64,000 nucleotides of DNA from JAKAVN01 sp963796565. Its GTDB lineage: Bacteria; Desulfobacterota; Binatia; Binatales; Binataceae. This document shows, piece after piece, positions 1 through 7,438 of this stretch. Where the stretch lies: positions 1 to 64,000 of the forward strand of contig CAWCMA010000012.1 of the NCBI GenBank assembly GCA_963796565.1, given 5' to 3'. How positions within the stretch are numbered: the stretch's first letter is position 1; each line of letters opens with the position of its first letter. Position numbers and translations under genes: made by a program. The notes under the pieces are model-generated. The model searched no databases and was not told the origin of the DNA. It saw only the letters and a list, made by a program, of their open reading frames with translations.

Positions 1-67
1 GTTCGCCCGTGCGCTTGTCGATGTAGGTGGGTTGGTAGACCAACCCGTCGCCGCGGGTTTTCTTCAT
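1..67 (-). CDS. Tyrosine integrase, N-terminus only (runs off left edge)
   Basis: The minus strand opens with ATG at 67 and reads MKKTRGDGLVYQPTYIDKRT, then leaves the window. This looks like the extreme N-terminus of a phage-type tyrosine recombinase: a short basic start followed by a GxVYQ...Y strand that usually leads into a W-x-I-x-Y arm-binding segment. It sits about 90 bases from a tRNA-Leu 3' fragment on the other strand, the usual place for an integrase of a tRNA-targeting element. Only 22 codons are visible, so the family call rests on the motif and the context. Confidence 0.5.
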   Translation of the reverse strand, partial: MKKTRGDGLVYQPTYIDKRTGE

Positions 68-159
68 AAGTCGGCCATTGTGAACGGATTCAATTCAAAT
101 TTCGTGGTACACACCGAGTGTCATAGATTAACATGGCGGAATCAAAGAGCGCGCAGCTC

Positions 160-213
160 TTAAAATCCTCTGGAGGGTAACCTCCGTGCGGGTTCGAGTC
201 CCGCCCCCGGCAT
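160..213 (+). pseudogene. tRNA-Leu(UAA) 3' fragment
   Basis: From the anticodon loop (TTAAAATCC) onward this reads as a class II tRNA-Leu: long variable arm (GGAGGGTAACCTCC), T arm with GGGTTCGAGTCCC, and an acceptor 3' strand CCCCGGCA. The anticodon-stem 5' side, the D loop GG pair and the 5' acceptor strand (expected GCCGGGG) are missing upstream, and the terminal CCA is replaced by TAA. A 3' half that begins at the anticodon loop is what a tRNA-targeting integrase leaves at the far end of an element, so I read it as an attachment-site remnant and not as a working tRNA. Confidence 0.7.
187..212 (+). repeat. Left copy of tRNA 3'-end direct repeat (att-like)
   Basis: This 26-base segment (TGCGGGTTCGAG... 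to ...CCGGCA) recurs with a single mismatch at 1616-1641. The two copies bracket the EamA transporter and an integrase C-terminal scrap, as expected for the ends of a small integrated remnant. Confidence 0.65.
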
Positions 214-244
214 AAGAAAACTCCTATTTATTAGATGCTTAGCG

Positions 245-260
245 CGCGCTGCGCAGCGCG
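245..260. repeat. 16-bp perfect palindrome CGCGCTGCGCAGCGCG
   Basis: This is a perfect dyad upstream of the EamA transporter gene. It could be an operator or a hairpin in the leader. No T-run follows, so it is not a normal terminator. Confidence 0.35.
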
Positions 261-388
261 ATAGGATTGACCCGGCTTGCAACGCATTATGCCCGGCATA
301 TCAGCGAGGGCCGATAGAGCCGGGACAGACCGGCTGATCGCGCGAGCGTGGTCGATGAAGCGTGCGATCCTTTCGCGGTAGAAACAGG

Positions 389-1435
389 ATGGAACTGATG
401 GGTGTCGGCTACGCGCTGGGTGCGGCGGCGTTATTCGGAGCGAGCACTCCGGCCTCAAAACTCCTGCTCCGCAATCTGTCGCCCTTGATGCTGTCGGCTC
501 TCCTGTACTTGGGAGCCGCGATAGCGTTATCGGCGTACCGATTTCTTCTGGCGTTCGAGTCGCGCGAGGCGCAAATCACTCGTCGCGATGTCCCGGTCAT
601 CTGCGGCATCATTTTCTTCGGCGGAATGCTCGGGCCGATCTTGATGTTGTTCGGTCTCCAACGATTGTCTGCAGTAACCGGATCGCTCCTGCTGAATCTC
701 GAAGGCCCGTTTACAGCACTGATCGCTGTCGGTCTCATGCGCGAGCATCTCGGCAGACGCGAGATGTTTGCTGCGGCCACCATCATGCTGGGCGGAACGA
801 TGGTGAGTTTTCAGGCGGGTCACATTGGCGGCAGTTGGATCGGAGCGGTGGAAATCGCGGCTGCGTGTCTTAGCTGGGGTATCGACAACAATCTCACGCA
901 ACGCGTTTCGTTACGTGACCCTGTCGCTGTTGCTCGAATCAAGACTCTCGCTGCGGGCTCGTGCTTGCTCTTGATCGCTCTCTGGCAGAGAAGTGGGGCA
1001 ATTCCTGGCGCGACGAGCTTGATCTGCGCGTTCGCCGTGGGTGCGCTTTGTTATGGTGTCAGCATCGTTCTCGACGTGAAGGCACTTCGTGTCCTCGGTG
1101 CGGCGCGAGAGTCGGGGTACTTTGCGACAGCTCCGTTCGTCGGCGCGCTTTTGTCCATCGTCGTGTTTCGCGAACTTCCCAAAATGTTGGAACTCGCGGG
1201 CGGAACGCTCATGATCATTGGAGTGGTGATTTTAGTTCGACAGCGACACGGACATCCCCACGAGCACGCAGGTATGTTTCATGAGCATCTGCACATTCAC
1301 GATATGCACCATCAGCACGCGCACGACAGATTAGTGGCCGAGCCGCATTCACATGGGCATACGCATTCGCCTTTGACGCACGACCATCCGCACGTTTCCG
1401 ACCTGCATCATCGTCATATGCACCGGTCGCCATAG
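389..1435 (+). CDS. EamA/DMT-family transporter with histidine-rich C-terminal tail
   Basis: Inner-membrane permease of the drug/metabolite transporter superfamily. It begins MELMGVGYALGAAALFGAST, a typical first EamA helix, and has about ten hydrophobic helices in two repeats over some 290 residues. The last ~60 residues are a cytoplasmic or periplasmic tail very rich in His-x-His pairs (for example HGHPHEHAGMFHEHLHIHD), which suggests metal binding (Ni, Co or Zn) and perhaps a role in metal export or sensing. An upstream in-frame ATG at 362 exists, but the start at 389 places the first helix at the N-terminus as in relatives. The gene lies alone between two tRNA 3' fragments, so it may be cargo of a decayed integrated element. 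The substrate is not known. Confidence 0.8.
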   Translation: MELMGVGYALGAAALFGASTPASKLLLRNLSPLMLSALLYLGAAIALSAYRFLLAFESREAQITRRDVPVICGIIFFGGMLGPILMLFGLQRLSAVTGSLLLNLEGPFTALIAVGLMREHLGRREMFAAATIMLGGTMVSFQAGHIGGSWIGAVEIAAACLSWGIDNNLTQRVSLRDPVAVARIKTLAAGSCLLLIALWQRSGAIPGATSLICAFAVGALCYGVSIVLDVKALRVLGAARESGYFATAPFVGALLSIVVFRELPKMLELAGGTLMIIGVVILVRQRHGHPHEHAGMFHEHLHIHDMHHQHAHDRLVAEPHSHGHTHSPLTHDHPHVSDLHHRHMHRSP

Positions 1436-1440
1436 AAACT

Positions 1441-1605
1441 TCATCGTATTTCCACGTATGCGGCGGTCTCCGCTACTTCGTTCGCTTGCAACGCCGCCAG
1501 CTTGACGGCGGCTTCTTCCAGTACCTTGCTGTCGGCAATCGCGTGTCGCCGGTAGATCGATTCGGTTTTGTGGCCGACCATCTTCATCGCGGCACTACGC
1601 GGGGC
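1441..1605 (-). pseudogene. Tyrosine integrase C-terminal remnant
   Basis: The minus strand encodes MKMVGHKTESIYRRHAIADS followed by a Leu/Glu-rich tail and a stop at 1441. MVGHKTESIYRR is the conserved end of phage-type integrases: the GH of box II and the catalytic Tyr in the SIYRRY-like motif. Everything upstream of this (R, K and H-x-x-R of the catalytic domain) is gone. The reading frame continues directly into the neighbouring tRNA 3' end, where it is spurious. This is a broken integrase abutting its attachment site. Confidence 0.7.
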
Positions 1606-1615
1606 GCAGGCCCCA

Positions 1616-1643
1616 TGCGGGTTGGAGTCCCGCCCCCGGCACC
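1616..1643 (+). pseudogene. tRNA-Leu 3' end remnant with encoded CCA
   Basis: This is the second copy of the tRNA 3' terminus: T-arm TGCGGGTTGGAGTCCCG, acceptor strand CCCCGGCA, then an encoded CCA. It differs from the copy at 187-212 by one base in the T loop (G for C). The preceding GGGGCGCAGGCCCC could be its variable arm. No 5' half is present. It marks the right boundary of the integration scar. Confidence 0.6.
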
Positions 1644-2003
1644 ATTTTACCTCAACAGCCATGCGAATTTTCCAGCTCCGATCGTTTTTGGTTGTCAAAA
1701 TAGGTGAGAACGATTTTCAGTCTGACTTTGGCTCTACTTTGGCTGTTCGTGGTTCCCTTATATTCGTAACGTATCGCGGAAAGATCGCAACAGGCTGCTA
1801 AGAGGAACTTCATTCCTTGGCCCGTAAACTCGTCGGTACCACATTTTCAGCAGTCGGTTTGAGCCATTAGGTTAATGTCTCCCCCGGAAAGGACCACCGC
1901 CGTTGTTAACCGATTCCCCTTGATAACAGTTTCTCTGCCATCTTGTCTTGCTGCCGATTGCTGGATCGTTCGGTAGCTCATTCAGCCGTTTAGGTAGCCT
2001 TGC
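1644..2003. other. Non-coding stretch between integration scar and beta-helix gene
   Basis: I see no convincing gene, RNA or terminator in these 360 bases. The open frames on both strands lack homology-like character and a start with a ribosome-binding site. Confidence 0.4.
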
Positions 2004-3374
2004 CTAATGGATGCACGATGTCGGCGACACGCTGGTGAAGATATTCATGGCCCACAGGTTCGAATCGCAGTTCACGTTGTCATCTTGCAGATCGTCGCCG
2101 GCGTTCTCCCCGTTGCAGGGAGTGCTGGCGACCACGTTGACGCTGTCGGTGGTGAGCACCCGGTTATTGCCGTTGCCGGAATCGATACCGATTCCCACGC
2201 CGGTTCCGGTCCCGACATTTCCGTTGCTCTGGGGCACTCCAAGTGCGACGACGTTCGCATTGCCCCCGGGGTTCGCTCCACACGTCACTTCCGACGGCAA
2301 CGAAGTTGACGAACAACCTATATAAATGCCGCTGGTCGAGTTGCCGCAGACCTCAAAGTCGCTGATGCTGTTCTGTGACGAGCTGAATAGCCAGATGCCC
2401 GGGCCGCTCGAGTTCGAGAACGCCTTTATCTTGCCGATCCGGTTGGCGTTGGAGCTCTTCAGCTCGACGCCGCCGCTTACGTTCGAAGAAACGTCAACGC
2501 GGGTCAGGCTGTTGGAACCGGTCTTGGACCACAGCATCCCGAACTTGCCGTTGCTGTCCGCCTGAATTTCGCTCAGGCTGTTGCCGCTGCCGCCGACTAT
2601 ATCAACGCCGTCGACGCCGTTGGTCGAGGCTGTGCCGGATTCTACATAGCCGCCGGTCACTCCCCTCAGGACCACGCCGCTTCCTGTGTTGTTGGAAGCC
2701 TCAAAGTTCAACAAGCGCACATTGGCCGTCGGAGCGGCTGGCGGGGCCGGCGAGTTGACCGTGATGCCGTTGGTGCTGTTGCCGTCGGCAAAGAAATCCA
2801 GGAACATCGCGCGGCTGGCATTGTCAACCACGGCCGCGGCGCCATGATTGTTCGATGATCTGAATCCGGCAAACGTTGCGCCGATGCCATTGTTGATCAC
2901 ACCGCTGCCGCCGTTGCCCTGGACCACAAAATCAAAAATAAAGCTGCCGGCCGCGTCATTGCGAAGGCCGGTCAAGAAATTCGAGATATTCGACGGCGTG
3001 AGCGAGGTGAGGTCAGCACCGCCGTTGATGACCGCGCCGGTTGCGGTAGAGAGCACGTGAATTCCCACACCGGCGCTGTTGGACCCCAGCATGTTGAAAT
3101 TGTTGAGGTTCAAGGTCACACCGGGCTTGATGATCTGGATACAATCGTTGCCCGCGACCGCGGTCACGGGACCCGTCAAACCATAGACGTTGGCCGAAGT
3201 TATCCTGCAACACGCGCTGATGCTGGTGGTGCAGACCGGAAGCGCCGGTGCGGAAGTTGCTCCCGCGATAAGCGCCAGGCCCGGAATCACCGCCGCGAGC
3301 ATTACGCGGCGCCAACGCACGAGCGTGCTTGATTTGCCGCGATTGACATTGGAAACATCACCTACCTCGTTCAT
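2004..3374 (-). CDS. Secreted right-handed beta-helix protein
   Basis: 456-residue exported protein. The start at 3374 was chosen because GGAG lies seven bases upstream and it gives a clean signal peptide (WRRVMLAAVIPGLALIAGAT, cleavage near APA-LP). A longer open frame to 3635 has no signal-like start. After a Cys-containing N-terminal segment (CTTSISACC) the protein is made of degenerate ~22-24-residue repeats rich in Asn, Gly, Ser and Val, with N-x-x-G-I/V-x-V steps typical of parallel beta-helix (NosD/pectate-lyase-like) folds. The C-terminal part has several Cys residues. A sigma-54-type promoter lies 69 bases upstream of the start. Role unknown: polysaccharide binding or a surface structure is plausible. 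Confidence 0.75.
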   Translation of the reverse strand: MNEVGDVSNVNRGKSSTLVRWRRVMLAAVIPGLALIAGATSAPALPVCTTSISACCRITSANVYGLTGPVTAVAGNDCIQIIKPGVTLNLNNFNMLGSNSAGVGIHVLSTATGAVINGGADLTSLTPSNISNFLTGLRNDAAGSFIFDFVVQGNGGSGVINNGIGATFAGFRSSNNHGAAAVVDNASRAMFLDFFADGNSTNGITVNSPAPPAAPTANVRLLNFEASNNTGSGVVLRGVTGGYVESGTASTNGVDGVDIVGGSGNSLSEIQADSNGKFGMLWSKTGSNSLTRVDVSSNVSGGVELKSSNANRIGKIKAFSNSSGPGIWLFSSSQNSISDFEVCGNSTSGIYIGCSSTSLPSEVTCGANPGGNANVVALGVPQSNGNVGTGTGVGIGIDSGNGNNRVLTTDSVNVVASTPCNGENAGDDLQDDNVNCDSNLWAMNIFTSVSPTSCIH

Positions 3375-3442
3375 CTCTCGTCTCCATTTCATTTGACTCG
3401 TTCCCTTCAAAGTCTCGTCCGCGATTTCTCGGCTGACTAGGG

Positions 3443-3458
3443 AGCAATAGCTATGCCA
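3443..3458 (-). promoter_or_regulatory. Sigma-54 (-24/-12) promoter of the beta-helix gene
   Basis: On the minus strand this reads TGGCATAGCTATTGCT, matching TGGCAY-N5-TTGCW with the required GG-to-GC spacing. It lies 69 bases upstream of the start codon at 3374. Confidence 0.7.
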
Positions 3459-3624
3459 GTCATCCAAAACGATCTTGGCGAGATAAAATGAGATAAGGTA
3501 AGAAGTATCGATTGCCGGATCCGGTGAGTTGTACCGGACGGCTACACTACGGCGCTGCGGCCATGACCAGGGGGAGCCATCTAGGAATATTGATATTTGT
3601 CCACGAACTCTATCGGCGCGCGGA

Positions 3625-5877
3625 TTACCCGCCACCGGCTCCCGGCTTTTCGTGACAGATATTGCAGCTCACCTTGGTCCCCTTGATGAGAAAGACCTGC
3701 GCGCCTTGGCCGGTGTCCCTGCAAAGGCCCACTCCCGCCTCGTCGCAGGGAAGGAATCGATCATCCGCCATTCGCGAGAGCACAGTGCCCTGCAAATTCT
3801 TGCCGTGGCATGCCTGACAGGTTCCCGGCGGCGTCGCGGAATCCTGGAACACCTCGCTGTGATTCAGGTTCCACGACGGATCGTTGACCGGATGCATGCC
3901 GTGCGGACCCTTCATCAGGCCGTTGGCGTCGAAGTTCCCGATGAAGTCATTGATCGAGAAGCTGCCGGCCTGATGGCAGGTGTTGCACTCGATCAGCTTG
4001 CCGGAATGACCCTGGAGCTGTCGGGCGGCGACATTGTCGTTGGCGTCCGCAACCTGGTTCGGCCATTCCGCGTGCGTGCTGCCATGGCAGCCTTCGCAGA
4101 AGATTCCTCCGTGCCCAAGGCTCAGCCGATACAGGATTTGCCGTTTGTTGCCAATCTGGTTTTCCGCGAAGCGCCGATTCTTAGCGACTATTGGTTTGGA
4201 GTTGAGATCGCCACTGCGGAAGGCGCGCATGAGACGAATCCCGTCGGTCGATTTGACCAGCGTGGGATCGGAAAGCTTGGCTAAGTTGTTCAGTGCGTCG
4301 CCGCTGTGACATGACCCGCATGTGGGCTCGTTGGCCCATGGCACGCGAGGCGTCAAAGGATTGGTGTAGTAGTCGCCGCGGACGATGAAGGCTCCGGGGT
4401 TTTTCGGCGAGACGTTTCTGGAAAAATCGTTTCCCACTCTCGGCATGTTTCCATGACAGTCTTGGCAAGCCAGCCCCGCGGTGAACATCGGTCCGCGCAG
4501 ACACTTGGTGACCGCGCCCGGATGGCACATGTAGCAGCTCTTCAGAAGGATCTTGTCCCGCAGCGCAGTGCTGCGGCCTACGGGCGACGGCATCTGGAGA
4601 AACAGGATAGCCCCTTTGATCTTGAGTTTGCCGTGAAAGGTGTGCATCGCATCGGAAAAACTGTGGTGCAGAGTCTGTTCCCTACCGTTCGCGTCGGGGT
4701 CAGACGGGCCCTTGGGGCCGACGTGAGCGAGATCGAGCGCCGGCGAATAGTGGCATTGCTGACACGAGACCGGCGTCAGGTTCTGCAAGTGAGTCCGTGT
4801 TCTCAGGTCATGCAGGCGCAGTACGTTGAGGCCCCACGCGTAGGCGATACTCACGGCTCTCGGCACATGTCCAAACTGCGGATCGTCGAATTCGGTCGCG
4901 ACATGGAAGCCCTTGCCGCGGGTCGCAAGGCCGTTGCCGCCGTCGGTGGCCGAAGTGTGGCAAGCCCCGCACGTTACCTCTCCGGATACCGGCATCACGG
5001 TGTCGAGAGAGGAGAGCACCGTTCCGGTGGACAGCCCCAACGTATTGCTCGGCGCCGCTCTCGCTTGTACGCGCATGACTGGGTAGGGATTCGAGCGCCC
5101 CATGTCGTCGAACGGAGCGGCCGGGATTCCCTCGGCGGCAAAGATGTCAATGCCGGTCAGCGTGTAACCGAACGGAAAGTTAATGAAGAACGGAAAGGTG
5201 TCGTAAAAAGTCTGGAACAACTGCGGATCGTTCGCCACATACGGCTGCGTGGCTGGCGGCGCGTTGGCGCTCGGCATCGCCTGCTGTCCCGCAGTCAACT
5301 GATGGTCGCCGAGGTAGAGCCGCTGCAGATCGGGCACCGGCAGGCCCAGGTCAGGGACAAGCGGAAACAGCGGCAAAATTCCCGGCGGGTAATGCGTGTT
5401 GAAGGCGTCGAAGGCGTATGGATTGCCGGTGCGAGGGTTGGTATCCCAGAAGTTGGTTTTGTAGACCGTCGATGGAGGCGGAATTCCGAGCGCGGGATCG
5501 TTGGGATTCGACGCGCTGGAGTACACGACCTCGGCCTGATCGCTTTTCAACAGCTGCGGCGGCGTTGTCTTCATCACGATCTGCGCGTGCAGCGTGTTGA
5601 ACGGAGGCAGGATGCTGACAACGCGCTGATCGAGATTGCCGCAATGCATGCCGAGGTCGTTGGCGGCCAAGACCTGGAAGTCAGGCAGGCCGCTAAAGGT
5701 CTGCTCTGAGACCGTAGTCGCGGGCGGAGCCGATCGACCGGTGCTGGTCGAGTTGATCGATTCCGGAGGGGCCAGCGCGATGGCGACGATTCCCGCGCCG
5801 AGCACCAGGACGGCTATAACCATCGTTCCGGCCATGAAAATCGCGCGCGGCCGTCTCCTGTTAGTCATTTTCTCCAT
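3625..5877 (-). CDS. Membrane-anchored nonahaem c-type cytochrome
   Basis: 750-residue periplasmic or outer-face electron carrier. Residues about 13-36 form an uncleaved-looking N-terminal transmembrane helix. Nine CxxCH c-haem sites are visible: near 303 (CGACH), 372 (CQQCH), 448 (CYMCH), 471 (CQDCH), 520 (CGSCH), 594 (CEGCH), 631 (CNTCH), 687 (CQACH) and 738 (CNICH). The first ~300 residues contain no haem motif and form a separate domain, opening with a LANDLGMHC motif, then Pro-rich. Multihaem proteins of this layout act in respiratory or extracellular electron transfer; partner and acceptor are not evident here. It has its own sigma-54-like promoter and lies divergently from the histidine kinase gene. 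An alternative ATG at 5868 follows GGAG closely and cannot be excluded. Confidence 0.85.
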   Translation of the reverse strand: MEKMTNRRRPRAIFMAGTMVIAVLVLGAGIVAIALAPPESINSTSTGRSAPPATTVSEQTFSGLPDFQVLAANDLGMHCGNLDQRVVSILPPFNTLHAQIVMKTTPPQLLKSDQAEVVYSSASNPNDPALGIPPPSTVYKTNFWDTNPRTGNPYAFDAFNTHYPPGILPLFPLVPDLGLPVPDLQRLYLGDHQLTAGQQAMPSANAPPATQPYVANDPQLFQTFYDTFPFFINFPFGYTLTGIDIFAAEGIPAAPFDDMGRSNPYPVMRVQARAAPSNTLGLSTGTVLSSLDTVMPVSGEVTCGACHTSATDGGNGLATRGKGFHVATEFDDPQFGHVPRAVSIAYAWGLNVLRLHDLRTRTHLQNLTPVSCQQCHYSPALDLAHVGPKGPSDPDANGREQTLHHSFSDAMHTFHGKLKIKGAILFLQMPSPVGRSTALRDKILLKSCYMCHPGAVTKCLRGPMFTAGLACQDCHGNMPRVGNDFSRNVSPKNPGAFIVRGDYYTNPLTPRVPWANEPTCGSCHSGDALNNLAKLSDPTLVKSTDGIRLMRAFRSGDLNSKPIVAKNRRFAENQIGNKRQILYRLSLGHGGIFCEGCHGSTHAEWPNQVADANDNVAARQLQGHSGKLIECNTCHQAGSFSINDFIGNFDANGLMKGPHGMHPVNDPSWNLNHSEVFQDSATPPGTCQACHGKNLQGTVLSRMADDRFLPCDEAGVGLCRDTGQGAQVFLIKGTKVSCNICHEKPGAGGG

Positions 5878-5919
5878 CGATCTTACAAGTCCCGATTAAT
5901 AGTTGGGCGCTCACTGTAA

Positions 5920-5935
5920 AGCATCGGTTGTGCCA
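5920..5935 (-). promoter_or_regulatory. Sigma-54-like promoter of the nonahaem cytochrome gene
   Basis: The minus strand reads TGGCACAACCGATGCT: perfect -24 (TGGCAC), correct spacing, and ATGCT at -12 instead of TTGCT. It is about 43 bases upstream of the ATG at 5877. A TTCGAAC motif at 6019-6025, about 85 bases further upstream, resembles the dyad found before the 9017 promoter. Confidence 0.6.
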
Positions 5936-6109
5936 ACCATGAAAACGCTGGTGTCGTCACATCGAAAAGGTCGAAGTGTTGCCTCCGGATACAATCCTCC
6001 CGGTCTGAATTGGAGCCATTCGAACCGTTGAACTGATGCTCGCTTTTCAGCGAATCTTCGGATTACATGGCACAGCAATCCGCTTGCCGGGCGGACCGCG
6101 TCCATTCCG

Positions 6110-7438
6110 ATGACACCGCTGTACACCGATTCCACCCTGCTCGCGACGGATTTTGAGTCCCTGCGCGGCCAGGAATCGATCTTCACAGTCCTGAACCTTT
6201 TGCTCATCGCCGCGCTGTTCCTGACGCGTATGATCTTCAGAGACTACATGGGCGGCTTCTCACCGGCGGTCGTCGCGACGCTCGCCGCCGGCTTTGTGAT
6301 CGAGGCCGCGGAGCTGATATGGCTCCAGGTGCACGCGCCGACACCCTCCGCCGCATCGCTGAGATTTCTGACCTGGTGGTCGATCGCACTGAGCTCGACA
6401 CTGGTCGCCACGCTGTTACTTCTCACGCGCGGCGAGGACAGTCAGTACTTCGTGCTGATGGCGGTTCCGGTGCTCGAGGCGGCGTTCCGGCTTCGCCTCG
6501 GACCGGCGCTAGCGGTCGTCGCGCTTGCCGTGTTTCTCAACTTTCTTGGCGCGTACAGCCTCCATTCCATCAACGAGTACGTCGAGGCCGGCGCGTCGTC
6601 GCTGATCTTCATCATGGTCGGCGTGGTCGTGTGGTTGCTGGTCAACAATCTTCACGATCGTGAAGCGCAGTTGAGGCTCAACTTGCGCGAGCTGGAGCAT
6701 ACTCGCGAACAGCTGCTGATAGAGGAAAAGCTGGCCGCGGTAGGCCGGCTCTCGAGCGCCATCGCGCACGAGATCCGCAATCCTGTGGCGATGATCGCGA
6801 GTTCGCTGGCCACCGCGCAGCGCCCCGGTCTCGATGAGGTGGAACGCCGGGAGATGTTCGCGATCGCGGCGAGCGAAGCGCAGCGCCTGGCCCAGTTGAG
6901 TTCGGATTTCCTCGCCTACGCGCGACCGCGCACGTTGCGGCCGGCGCGTTCGAACGTCGCTGACACGCTCAACTATGTGGCTTCGGTGGCTGGCGCCCAC
7001 GCGGCCGAGGAGAACGCGCCCATCGAGGTTGAAGCGGATGCTTCCCTGGAGGCCAACTACGACGATCCTCAGATGCAGCAGGCATTGTTGAACCTGGTGC
7101 TCAACGCCATCGACGCGTGCCATCGTGAGGGCCGGGTCAAGCTAAAGGCCGCGGCCGGTAGCAACGGCGCCATCCGCTTCGAAGTTAGCAATTCCGCCGG
7201 TCCCGTCGCGCCCGAAGTCGCCGCGCACCTTTTCGAGCCGTTCTTCACGACCAAGGCCGGCGGTACAGGGCTGGGCCTCGCCATCGCGCGCAACATCGCG
7301 CGCGCGCATCGCGGCGACCTCGCGCTCAGCCGCAACGAGCCCGGGTTGGTATGCTTTTCGATCGAGATTCCGGCGCGCGACGCCAATTCATTCACAGAGG
7401 CGGACCTCCACCATGGCCAAAATATTGATCGTAGATGA
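6110..7438 (+). CDS. Membrane sensor histidine kinase (NtrB/AtoS-like)
   Basis: 442-residue kinase, first partner of a sigma-54 two-component system. Residues ~25-180 form about six membrane helices with short loops, so the signal is probably sensed in or near the membrane. A linker of ~30 residues leads to the HisKA domain with phosphoacceptor His220 in SSAIAHEIRNPVAMI. The HATPase domain has the N box (LLNLVLNAIDAC), the F/G2 region (EPFFTTKAGGTGLGLAIARN) and a complete C-terminus. Its end overlaps the regulator gene by 26 bases, so the pair is co-transcribed and probably translationally coupled. It is divergent from the nonahaem cytochrome gene. Confidence 0.9.
   Translation: MTPLYTDSTLLATDFESLRGQESIFTVLNLLLIAALFLTRMIFRDYMGGFSPAVVATLAAGFVIEAAELIWLQVHAPTPSAASLRFLTWWSIALSSTLVATLLLLTRGEDSQYFVLMAVPVLEAAFRLRLGPALAVVALAVFLNFLGAYSLHSINEYVEAGASSLIFIMVGVVVWLLVNNLHDREAQLRLNLRELEHTREQLLIEEKLAAVGRLSSAIAHEIRNPVAMIASSLATAQRPGLDEVERREMFAIAASEAQRLAQLSSDFLAYARPRTLRPARSNVADTLNYVASVAGAHAAEENAPIEVEADASLEANYDDPQMQQALLNLVLNAIDACHREGRVKLKAAAGSNGAIRFEVSNSAGPVAPEVAAHLFEPFFTTKAGGTGLGLAIARNIARAHRGDLALSRNEPGLVCFSIEIPARDANSFTEADLHHGQNIDRR

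Noticed and set aside
120..213. Intact tRNA-Leu gene
   Set aside because: The 5' acceptor strand, the anticodon-stem 5' side and the D-loop GG are missing or do not pair; only the 3' half fits.
1441..1698. 85-residue protein containing RGRDSNPHG
   Set aside because: That segment is the translated complement of a tRNA 3' end; only the integrase scrap at 1441-1605 is meaningful.
6067..6086. Sigma-54 promoter before the histidine kinase (TGGCACAGCAATCC...TTGC)
   Set aside because: The GG-to-GC spacing is five bases too long for sigma-54.
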